A stretch of DNA of 64,000 bases. It comes from Diabrotica undecimpunctata (taxonomy: Eukaryota > Arthropoda > Insecta > Coleoptera > Chrysomelidae). The stretch lies in assembly GCF_040954645.1 (NCBI RefSeq), contig NC_092803.1, positions 9,301,230-9,365,229 on the forward strand. The letters run 5' to 3'. Below the pieces are notes generated by a model. That model had not been told where the DNA came from, ran no database searches, and saw only the letters and a list, made by a program, of their open reading frames with translations. Numbering within the stretch: position 1 is the stretch's first letter; the number at the start of each line of letters is the position of its first letter. The translations under genes were made by a program, and so were the position numbers. This document shows positions 55,817-64,000 of the stretch, one piece after another.

Positions 55817-56189
55817 GGGAAAGATACAAACTCATAAGACGGTTTTTTTTTAATAATGGATTTGGCAGAGCCAATTAGCCAGACTTGTTTTTGTTTGTTT
55901 TTAAAGTCGACTGAATTTTAATTAATATTGATTGCAGATTCATAGTCAAAATTTTCTTGTTATCAGAATGTTAGTACTACATATACCTAATACTTTTATG
56001 GATACATAAATTTTTTCTTCAAACGTCAAATAATGATGACATTACTTATCTAACTTGATCCTGTCAAAGTTTGATGTCTCCGCCGGCAGCAGTTTTTTTC
56101 CCATTTCTTTATGGCGGAGGGAAAAATGTTGTCATGGCAACAATATGAAACATGTCACAAAGCAACAATACAAATGTCATTAACAACAA

Positions 56190-56864
56190 TTAAACATCAT
56201 TTTTATTTATAGTAATATTAAAAGTACAATTAGTTAATGAGGCATTTTCAAAATTGAAACCGTGCAAAAATGTTCCCGACTCTTGATACGCATTGGTAAT
56301 TGTTGATGATACTGATGGTCGAGAACAACTTTCAGCAATCATTCCCGATGTTGGCGAATCATGAGGGTTTAAAATTTTTTGAGCATTATCGTTCTTATTT
56401 CTTATTGAATCTTCTATATATCCTTCGGCAACCGTGCTTGATTTCCAGCCCCCATGTCGTTTGAGGCATTCTAGATTTCCGCCTCCATCAATTAAAAGTG
56501 TTGCCGAAGTTCGTCGTAAAGAGTGACCCGTGTATGCACTTGCATCGTTTAAATTTAAATAACTAGCTACTTTTTGGGCTACTGCGCTGATTGAATGTAT
56601 TCCCATGACGCTTCGGTAACACTTTCCATTTTGGTACTTGATAAAAAATCGGTTTTCTGTGAAATTTTCAGGCCGCAGTGATGCATACTTTTTATACAGT
56701 TTAATGTAGTTTTGACCAATTATCGTAAAAGATCTAATTTGTCGTGTTTTACTGTCTGGGATTTTGATAATTATTACATTTTCTTTAGCCTCAATGTCCA
56801 CAGTCTTCATTTTTACCATTTCGTCGCATCGACAGGCGCCGGTAACCCCAATTAACAAAACAAT
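56190..56864 (-). CDS. Tyrosine recombinase, exon 2, copy 1 (catalytic domain intact)
   Basis: In frame after the 61-bp intron: IVLLIGVTGACRCDEMVKMK (first catalytic Arg), then SKTRQIRSF, then SAYTGHSLRRTSATLLIDGG (His-x-x-Arg), LKRHGGWKSSTVAEGYIEDS (His/Trp and nucleophilic Tyr). The R...HxxR...Y set is complete. The family cuts and joins DNA through a 3'-phosphotyrosine. Sequence after residue about 170 is low-similarity tail. Family: Crypton-like, phage-integrase fold. The exon is undamaged, unlike exon 1 of this copy. Confidence 0.88.
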   Translation of the reverse strand: MVLLIGVTGACRCDEMVKMKTVDIEAKENVIIIKIPDSKTRQIRSFTIIGQNYIKLYKKYASLRPENFTENRFFIKYQNGKCYRSVMGIHSISAVAQKVASYLNLNDASAYTGHSLRRTSATLLIDGGGNLECLKRHGGWKSSTVAEGYIEDSIRNKNDNAQKILNPHDSPTSGMIAESCSRPSVSSTITNAYQESGTFLHGFNFENASLTNCTFNITINKNDV

Positions 56865-56925
56865 CTGAAATATTTTTATAATTTAGTAGAGTATACTACA
56901 TGCTTTGCAATATAATTTTTTTTAC

Positions 56926-57329
56926 CTTTAATCCTAAATACAACTTATCTGGCGCTTCAAACAAAAATTTATCAAACTCGTCTTTAGTGAAAACTTTAGA
57001 CTTCTTTGCAGTATATCCTTCGCTTGTTTTTTTTTCAGAAAGGCACGTAACTTTAAAAATTTGCTTATATCCACATTTTTTCTAATAACTAACTCGGATT
57101 TTATCATAGAGTATCGTGACCACATTGTAGAAGATTTCCATTTATTTTCATTTTCCATTATATTAAAATATGCCAGTAAAACGTCTTCGGTAACTTGCCG
57201 TACTCCTCTTGTATCGCACCACTCTTGGAAGTGCTTGTACGCTAACCGATACTTTATTCCGGACTTGGAGGGCCCCAAACGTGCTACTGCATCATTAGCC
57301 GCGGACTCAATTTCGTTTAGGTTTTCCAT
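56926..57329 (-). CDS. Tyrosine recombinase, exon 1, copy 1 (frameshifted)
   Basis: Starts MENLNEIESAANDAVARLGP and encodes the N-terminal SAM-like DNA-binding part (GIKYRLAYKHFQEWCDTRGV, WKSSTMWSRYSMIKSELVI). A run of nine A in FLKKK (seven in the other copy), near 57031-57039, shifts the frame and yields a premature stop near 56934. The donor is AAAG|GTAAAA at 56926/56925; the 61-bp intron 56865-56925 ends TTTCAG. Confidence 0.85.
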
Positions 57330-57695
57330 TTTCGCACTAAATTTGCGCTTGCGGTTGCAACAACAATAAGCTGTCTTTAATAATTGCAAACAACTGTCAA
57401 ACAACTGTAACCAGGGAGAAGCAAATCCCACCGACGACTTAATTGTTTTAATTTCTAACATCTAGACGACTTTGATAGTTGTCACAGTTAATTTCGAGTA
57501 AAAATAGCGTATGAATTGTACTATTTATGGTTGAAAATTGCTACGTTTGAAGAAAAAATAGTATACTTTATTCGGCAAAGAAGCGACTTTTCTTGACTTG
57601 CCCTCTATTACGCGCCGAACGAAGTGAGGCGCGTAATATCGGGCGCGTCAAGAAAAGTCATGCTTCTCCGTCTCATAAAGTAATATACTATTGTT

Positions 57696-58433
57696 TGGAT
57701 ATATTTTTATTTTGTTTTTTTTATTCTTTTATTATCTTACTGTTTTTTCGAGTATAGTTGAAATAGTAAATGAAAAGTAATTAATTTAAAAAGCAATAAT
57801 GTTGTACTAAAGTCAGCTACAACTATTCAGCAATTCAAACAATCGGAATTGTTTTTCTCACGTACGTCAACATCTTGACTCTCTAATGAGGCACATTTCA
57901 ATACAACACATCAATTTGTTCACAATGGATCACTTTCACCTTTGAATGCACACGTTTCTAGACCCTGTTAATGTTAATCTAGCTACTATATATTGTAATT
58001 ATATTTCCTTTAGCCTTCTTTGTGTAGTCGAGTCGCTAAACTTGAGCTGGTTGTCAATTTGTTAAACCAGGACATTGTGTTGAACGACTCTACGCGCGGT
58101 TGAAAGGTATCTGTACAATATCACGTCCCGTCCATGCCTTGAGTAAAATATTCTTATAACTTCTTAAACTTTTGTTATTCACGACCCCATTTATGATTGC
58201 GAGTTTCTTGACGGCCCCATACAGATATAAAAGAAAAAGAAATTAATATTTTTTGATGATTTATTTATTAGGTAACATTTAGAATTCGTTTTGAAACATA
58301 CAAAAATCTAAAATTAAAAATTGCACAAAAAATTATAAAATTGTATTTATTATAGTTTTAAAAATAAAAGTGGATTCTGATCGTCTTAATTCGCTCGAAT
58401 ATATTCAAGAAGTTGCCTGGTAAGTCCTCTTCT
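57696..58433. other. AT-rich spacer, no gene
   Basis: No motif recognised. Confidence 0.35.
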
Positions 58434-59663
58434 TTGTCAACCATTTTCCATCCACTCCTGAATGTAGGTCTCTCCCAATTGCTTCCATCTTTCTCTATCT
58501 TGCGCCAATCTAATCCACTGTTTGCCTGCCACTGTTCTTATGTCATCTACCCATCTTTTTTGAGGTCTTCCCGTGCTTCTTGTTGTCGTCCTTGGTCTCC
58601 ATTCTAGAATTCTCCGTGTCCACCTGTTGTCATTATATCGGGCTACGTGACCTGCCCAGCGCCATTTCATTTTTGCAATTTCTTCCACAATATCCCTAAT
58701 CTTCGTTCTACGTCTTATCTCGGTGTTTCTAATCTTGTCTCTTAGTGATATTCCAAGCATGATTCGTTCCATTGCTCTTTGCGTTGTTTCTAATTTTTTA
58801 GCAGATTTTTTGGTAAGGGGTACTGTCTCCAAGCCGTAAGTACAAACTGGTAGTATGCATGTGTTATACACCTTTTTCTTTAAGTTTACAGGAATGGAGG
58901 TGTTTTTCAAGATATATGCTAATTTGCCGAAAGCGCCCCATGCCAGTTGTGTTCTTCTTTTAATTTCAGCATCTTGATTTGGTTTTCCTAGTTTGATAAC
59001 ATGACCTAGATATACATAATGTTCAACATTTTCTATGGTATGATTTTGTATTGTTATATTTGTCTGGTCTCGGCTCAGTATTTTTGTTTTGCTGTAGTTC
59101 ATTTTTAAGCCTACCGCTCCTGAAACTGCATTTAATTGTTGTAACATATCATTTAGTTCTTGGATATTATCGGCTATTAAAACTATGTCATCTGCGAATC
59201 GCAAGTAGTTTAAGTATGATCCGTCGACGTTGATACCCTTATTGTTCCATTCTAGTTTCTTAAAAATGTCTTCTAGAGCAAGGGTAAATAGTTTGGGAGA
59301 GATGGTGTCTCCTTGTCTTACTCCCCGTTGTAGTCTTATGGGATTAGTTTTTGTGCTTTCGACCAGCTTTATCTGCATGGTGGCATTTTCATATATGTTT
59401 TTAATTATGTTAGTGTATCTTGAATCTATACGTGCATTTTCTAGAGATTCAAGCACTGCCCATAATTCGATGGAATCGAATGCTTTATGGAAATCGACGA
59501 ACGCCATATGAATTGGAACATTATACTCGGTGCATTTTTCTATCAGTGTTCTTACGGTGTGCAAGTGGTCTATGGTACTAAAATGTTTTCTGAATCCAGC
59601 CTGTTCGATAGGTTGATAGAAATCGAGCTTATGTGTTAGGCGGTTGGTTATGCCTGGTTATGC
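58434..59663 (-). mobile_element. RTE-like LINE with intact RT and C-terminal domain, 5'-truncated
   Basis: One open frame of about 405 codons without frameshift: EQAGFRKHFSTIDHLHTVRT, HMAFVDFHKAFDSIELWAV (motif A), LQRGVRQGDTISPKLFTLAL (motif B), LRFADDIVLIADNIQELNDM (motif C, catalytic Asp pair), GLKMNYSKTK, LPVCTYGLETVPLTKKSAKK, then KWRWAGHVARYNDNRWTRRI, RPQKRWVDDIRTVAGKQW and the end MENG. The frame starts without Met at a truncation point (59663), with a small duplicated AGGCATAACC. The endonuclease is missing, so this copy cannot move alone. One of the youngest LINEs in the window. Confidence 0.93.
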
Positions 59664-59723
59664 CTGGTAAGTATTAAATTAAAATATAAGTAACAAATTT
59701 AATGAGATGGATGTGTTTGTTTT

Positions 59724-60330
59724 TTATTGCATATCAAATCTTGGTGGAATGTTTGAAACTGCTGGACGTAAGACCTCTTCAACATTTTTTAGCGCTGAAT
59801 GATATTGGGATTTAACATGTGTTAAAGATGAGAAAGTAACTTCACATAAATATGTGGTGTTGAATGGCAGAAGTACATTTAACGCCATATCAGCGATTGT
59901 GGGAAATTCAGTTCTAGTTCCGATCCAGAATGAAGTCAAGGGCTTTTTTTGAAATTATAGTTTTAAGTTTGAGTCACTCGAAAGCTCAGCAAATTCCTCT
60001 TGAGCCTTTAAATGGCAGATGATCAATCTCACTTAAGCCGATCCAAAACGCCTTCAGAATCCAAACTATTTTTTGGAAATCAATATTTAATATAAAATAT
60101 GTACGGAACTGTATTTCTAGCGCTTTTAAGTGATCTACAATAATTTTTGCAATAAAAGTTTTACAATGAATTTTATCGATTACAAAATTGTCGACACTGG
60201 AAAATATTTCGAACGAATTTTTTTCGACCCTACTTTTCAAAATGTTGATCTTTTTATTAACACTTTCAATTTTATCATTTGAAGTAAATATATCGCAAAT
60301 TTTTCCTTGAAGAGACTTTCCAAACTTCAA
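59724..60330 (-). pseudogene. hAT-type (ZBED/SCAND3-like) transposase relic
   Basis: Minus strand: GKSLQGKICDIFTSNDKIES and FKKK-like helices (60330-59986), then after a break TSFWIGTRTEFPTIADMALN, LLPFNTTYLCEVTFSSLTHV and SALKNVEEVLRPAVSNIPPR to the stop at 59724. This is the C-terminal hAT dimerisation region of ZBED5/FAM200/SCAND3-type domesticated-like transposases. Catalytic middle part absent or unreadable; stops between the two pieces show it is dead. Confidence 0.78.
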
Positions 60331-60359
60331 ATATCAAACACAATCAACAATCAAATATA

Positions 60360-60854
60360 CAGTATACTCCCTCTATAACGAACACGGTTATTACGAGTTT
60401 TCGCTTATAACGAGGTACATTAGATGTAACGTGAAATTTCTATTGAACTATAACCCTCTATAGCGAGGTAAATTTGCTTATAACGAGAGAAAATAAGATT
60501 GAAAAACGTGTTTTTTTACGTTTTGGCCCGACCGTAGCTATAAATAAATAAATACCCTTTTTAACTGCCGTCCGCAATAAACTTCTTACAATTTATGATT
60601 CTTAGTCGGAAATTTACAATTTATGATTCACAAGTGTTATTGTAGGGGGTTGACCATTCACACCTAATAATATAGGTCCTAATAGACAAGATGTGGAAAG
60701 TGTTTTAAAGGTTGTCAGAAACTTTATCCAAAGAAAAAACGCAAATGAAGAATCATAAAACTGTTTCACATCTTTAGAAAATATGATAGATAGAATACTG
60801 GACAATTTAAAGCAGTCAAAAATGACAGACTTCTTCCAATTGCAGACGCAGTAG
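60360..60854 (+). mobile_element. Tigger/pogo remnant: left terminus plus transposase C-terminus
   Basis: TA (60358-60359) precedes CAGTATACTCCCTCTATAAC, a typical pogo/Tigger terminus, with subterminal ATAACGAG repeats. At 60695-60854 the plus strand encodes VLKVVRNFIQRKNANEES, stop, then IDRILDNLKQSKMTDFFQLQ, the usual Tigger C-terminal end. Nearly the whole transposase is deleted and no right terminus is seen. Confidence 0.75.
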
Positions 60855-61501
60855 TTTATGTTATTCTTGAAAATACGCTTTATACAGATTTACAGAAAAC
60901 AGATTTTTTTGTTTTAACGTATATCATTGACAATAAAAGTAAGTTGAGATCGCTTAACTTCGCAAAAATATCTGAAAAATAACACAGCTTGGATAGCCAT
61001 GGGTCAGTTGGATTGAATATGTATGAACAAAATAAAAAGGTCAGTTGGATTTAATCAATTTATTTTTGTCCCCGGAATGCGTGATTTAATTTATGACATA
61101 CCTTTTTGAAACACCCTGTATACCACGAGATATTGGTAAAGTTTAAGAGTATTACTGTAAAATTGTTTTCCAATTGCATAGGTGGACCAACGCGTATTCT
61201 TTTATTACATTAAAATTGGAACAGTTCTCTTTAGAAATCAATATTTGACCACCTTTGTCTACTTTTGACTTTCTGTGTAGTTGTGGTAAACGCACTCACC
61301 TTGTTTGACAACCAAGTTGGTTGTCTGTGGGCCGCTTTAGGCACGTGCTGTTTAGATAAACGGGATAAAAAATTTTGATAGATGATGGTAAATCTCACGT
61401 ACCAAATTTACAGGAAATAAAATATATTATTCTGATTATACTTTCTTATCAATATTTTCGTGACCAGAGCTAACCTTGACATGTTTTTGAAGGTACATGA
61501 C
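60855..61501. other. AT-rich spacer, no gene
   Basis: A TTTGAAACACCCTGTATACC motif near 61104 resembles MITE termini. Nothing else recognised. Confidence 0.35.
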
Positions 61502-61867
61502 AACAATAGTATATTACTTTATGAGGCGGAGAAGCATGACTTTTCTTGACGCGCCCGATATTACGCGCCGAACGAAGTGAGGCGCGTAATAGAGGGCAAG
61601 TCAAGAAAAGTCGCTTCTTTGCCGAATAAAGTATACTATTTTTTCTTAAAACGTAGCAATTTTCAACCATAAATAGTACAATTCATACGTTATTTTTACT
61701 CGAAATTAACTGTGACAACTATCAAAGTCGTCTAGATGTTAGAAATTAAAATAATTAAGTCGTCGGTGGGATTTGCGTCTCCCTGGTTACAGTTGTTTGA
61801 CAGTTGTTTGTAATTATTAAAGACAGCTTATTGTTGTTGCAACCGCAAGCGCAAATTTAGTGCGAAA

Positions 61868-62269
61868 ATGGAAAACCTAAACGAAATTGAGTCCGCGGCT
61901 AATGATACAGTAGCACGTTTGGGGCCCTCCAAGTCCGGAATAAAGTATCGGTTAGCGTACAAGCACTTCCAAGAGTGGTGCGATACAAGAGGAGTACGGC
62001 AAGTTACCGAAGACGTTTTACTGGCATATTTTAATATAATGGAAAATGAAAATAAATGGAAATCTTCTACAATGTGGTCACGATACTCTATGATAAAATC
62101 CGAGTTAGTTATTAGAAAAAATGTGGATATAAGCAAATTTTTAAAGTTACGTGCCTTTCTGAAAAAAACAAGCGAAGGATATACTGCAAAGAAGTCTAAA
62201 GTTTTCACTAAAGACGAGTTTGATAAATTTTTGTTTGAAGCGCCAGATAAGTTGTATTTAGTATTAAAG
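61868..62269 (+). CDS. Tyrosine recombinase, exon 1, copy 2 (intact)
   Basis: Begins MENLNEIESAANDTVARLGP and stays open through LKLRAFLKKTSEGYTAKKSK, VFTKDEFDKFLFEAPDKLYL and VLK, ending at donor AAAG|GTAAAA. The intron 62270-62330 is 61 bp and ends ATTTCAG. The run of seven A at 62162-62168 keeps the frame that copy 1 lost. This is the N-terminal DNA-binding part of the recombinase. Confidence 0.88.
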
Positions 62270-62330
62270 GTAAAAAAAATTATATTGCAAAGCATGTAGT
62301 ATACTCTACTAAATTATAAAAATATTTCAG

Positions 62331-63004
62331 ATTGTTTTGTTAATTGGGGTTACCGGCGCCTGTCGATGCGACGAAATGGTAAAAATGAAGACTGTGGATA
62401 TTGAGGATAAAGAAAATTTAATAATTATCAAAATCCCAGACAGTAAAACACGACAAATTAGATCTTTTACGATAATTGGTCAAAACTACATTAAACTGTA
62501 TAAAAAGTATGCATCACTGCGGCCTGAAAATTTCACAGAAAACCGATTTTTTATCAAGTACCAAAATGGAAAGTGTTACCGAAGCGTCATGGGAATACAT
62601 TCGATCAGCGCAGTAGCCCAAAAAGTAGCTAGTTATTTAAATTTAAAAGATGCAAGCGCATACACGGGTCACTCTTTACGACGAACTTCAGCAACACTTT
62701 TAATTGATGGAGGCGGAAATCTAGAATGCCTCAAACGACATGGGGCTGGAAATCAAGCACGGTTGCCGAAGGATATATAGAGGATTCAATAAGAAATAAG
62801 AACGATAATGCTCAAAAAATTTTAAACCCTCATGATTCGCCAACATCGGGAATGATTGCTGAAAGTTGTTCTCGACCATCAGTATCATCAACAATTACCA
62901 ATGCGTATCAAGAGTTGGGAACATTTTTGCACGGTTTCAATTTTGAAAATGCCTCATTAACTAATTGTACTTTTATTATTACTATAAATAAAAATGATGT
63001 TTAA
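62331..63004 (+). CDS. Tyrosine recombinase, exon 2, copy 2 (frameshifted before the catalytic Tyr)
   Basis: IVLLIGVTGACRCDEMVKMK (Arg) and SAYTGHSLRRTSATLLIDGG (His-x-x-Arg) are intact. At about 62741-62744, four G replace the five G of copy 1, the frame shifts after LECLKRHG and stops at 62780. The Tyr-bearing end (KSSTVAEGYIEDS) continues only in another frame (62747-63004), so this copy lacks the nucleophile in frame. Confidence 0.88.
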
Positions 63005-63185
63005 TTGTTGTTAATGACATTTGTATTGTTGCTTTGTGACATGTTTCATATTGTTGCCATGACAACATTTTTCCCTCCGCCGTAAAGAAATGGAAAAAAA
63101 AACTGCTGCCGGCGGAGACATCAAACTTTGACAGGATCAAGTTAGATAAGTAATGTCATCATTATTTGACGTTTGAAGAAAAAAT

Positions 63186-63965
63186 ATATTTCCGACTGGA
63201 ATAAAATGTGGTAGGGAAATGAATGTGCGATAATGTTTATACATTAAAATATCATTTATAAAATAAACAATGACATATTCTTTAATTTGTTTATAAGATA
63301 CATTACCAATTAATTTACATCTGCAATTTATAATACAAAACAAAATATCCTTTTAAATCTTGTATTTAGGTCGGGAACTAAAGCAACAGTTTATACTACA
63401 CAATATTTTTTCTGACTATTTTAAAACGTGTTTGTTTTATATAATGTCGTAGGCAATCGGTGTAACACGTCATTCCGTGAACAGCCTAGTCAATGCACGT
63501 ATTGCCGGCAAACGCTGTATTACAATCGTCGTTACTTTGTTTGACAGAAATTATGCACCATTCTCGGACTGCCGTCTACGCTTAGGCAAACGGTGTTACA
63601 GTCCGAATGATTGAAAGTTACAGCGTCTGAGGGTTGTATGTTTAGTCATTTATTAAATAAATTGCAGAGTTATTAGTCCAGTCAATCTGGAGACAAAAAC
63701 AGCCAAAACAGAAAACACCTCCATTGTATCATACAGCGATAATAAGTGATACTGCCTTCGGGTTTTTTTGCCACTGGTTTGCTTGGCGAAAAAAATTTCC
63801 CGTGCAACCCAAAATAAACAAAATGATAGGTAAGTAGTTTCTGAGAAATCTTTACGAACTAACTGAAGCACTTGCATACTACTTTATTTACTACTTGTGC
63901 GGTAGTGTATAGGAATGAACGGCTGCGCATTTTTTATATTTAGAGCTATATTAAGTTGTTCTTAC
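63186..63965. other. AT-rich sequence, no gene
   Basis: No recognised motif. Confidence 0.35.
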
Positions 63966-64000
63966 CTCGGCCATTTCATCATAATTCCACGGCTTTTTGG
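63966..64000 (-). CDS. Possible exon end at the window edge (unidentified)
   Basis: Minus strand: KKPWNYDEMAE followed by a consensus donor GAG|GTAAGAAC, cut by the window end. Its phase 0 end would fit the phase 0 start of the FAAH2 exon at 47693, but the residues do not look like the expected FAAH2 segment. It may be an alternative or unrelated exon. Confidence 0.35.

Larger units (their letters stand above)
56010..57695 (-). mobile_element. Crypton-like tyrosine recombinase element, copy 1
   Basis: Minus-strand element almost identical to the inverted copy at 61502-63185. The 3' end is ACGTTTGAAGAAAAAAT (mirrored at 56010-56026). A matching inverted sequence lies at 57543-57559, so the coding part is bounded by 17-bp TIRs. 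Upstream of the 5' TIR is an imperfect hairpin of about 135 bases (core ATTACGCGCC / GGCGCGTAAT) shared by both copies. Similarity stops at about 57695 and 56010, marking the mobile unit. Confidence 0.82.
61502..63185 (+). mobile_element. Crypton-like tyrosine recombinase element, copy 2 (inverted)
   Basis: Near-identical to 56010-57695 in opposite orientation. A 5' hairpin (about 61505-61637), then the TIR ATTTTTTCTTAAAACGT (61638-61654; one change from copy 1) and the 3' TIR at 63169-63185. The two copies lie 3.8 kb apart. Confidence 0.82.

Overview
The window looks like a TE-rich, AT-rich insect nuclear genome. A beetle is plausible but not proven. Support comes from spliced genes with GT-AG introns, mariner, Tigger, hAT and DD82E-type transposases, RTE-like and R4/Dong-like LINEs, Penelope-like elements and many (TA)n tracts. 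I see no bacterial or viral gene organisation.

Only two host genes are clear. The first 410 bases hold the last exon of a SENP8/DEN1-type NEDD8 protease (+ strand). The other is a minus-strand FAAH2-like fatty-acid amide hydrolase. Five exons, at 47474-47693, 21521-21772, 20236-20615, 16956-17192 and 15750-16061, join in frame into 466 residues that carry the Lys-Ser-Ser amidase triad. Its N-terminal exon(s) lie upstream. Its 25.7-kb intron (21773-47473) is filled with mobile DNA. A 35-base piece of another possible minus-strand exon ends the window.

Layout: 1.2-5.3 kb holds nested LINE fragments, an inverted pair of Penelope copies and a long palindrome. 8.2-9.2 kb is a Tigger/jerky-like transposase relic. 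10.4-12.4 kb is one LINE inside another. 18-19.8 kb is a mariner-like relic bordered by tRNA-like sequences. 23.7-30 kb holds (TA)n tracts, foldbacks, a solo LTR, hammerhead-like units and a jockey/CR1-like LINE. 31-37.3 kb holds a DD82E transposase, a complete mariner-like element with TIRs and TA duplications, and a mariner split by a LINE. 41.0-42.3 kb is a foldback element with internal tandem repeats. 43-47.2 kb is a LINE followed by a 1123-bp tandem duplication. 48-49 kb is a LINE nested in a LINE with an 11-bp target duplication. 51-53 kb has two R4/Dong-like copies, each abutting (TTA)n. 55-63 kb has tandem hammerhead-like motifs, two inverted copies of a tyrosine-recombinase element with an intron, an intact RTE-like RT, a hAT relic and a Tigger relic.

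The strongest unusual themes are two. First, type-I hammerhead-ribozyme-like folds recur at five loci (Penelope ends, two palindromes, a 198-bp unit between (TA)n tracts, and a minus-strand pair), mostly with a palindromic stem III. This suggests Penelope/retrozyme-type mobile units. Second, there is a Crypton-like tyrosine recombinase element with a spliced gene, short TIRs and a 5' hairpin, present as two near-identical inverted copies, each broken by a different homopolymer frameshift. All calls are by eye from sequence; no alignment or folding program was run.
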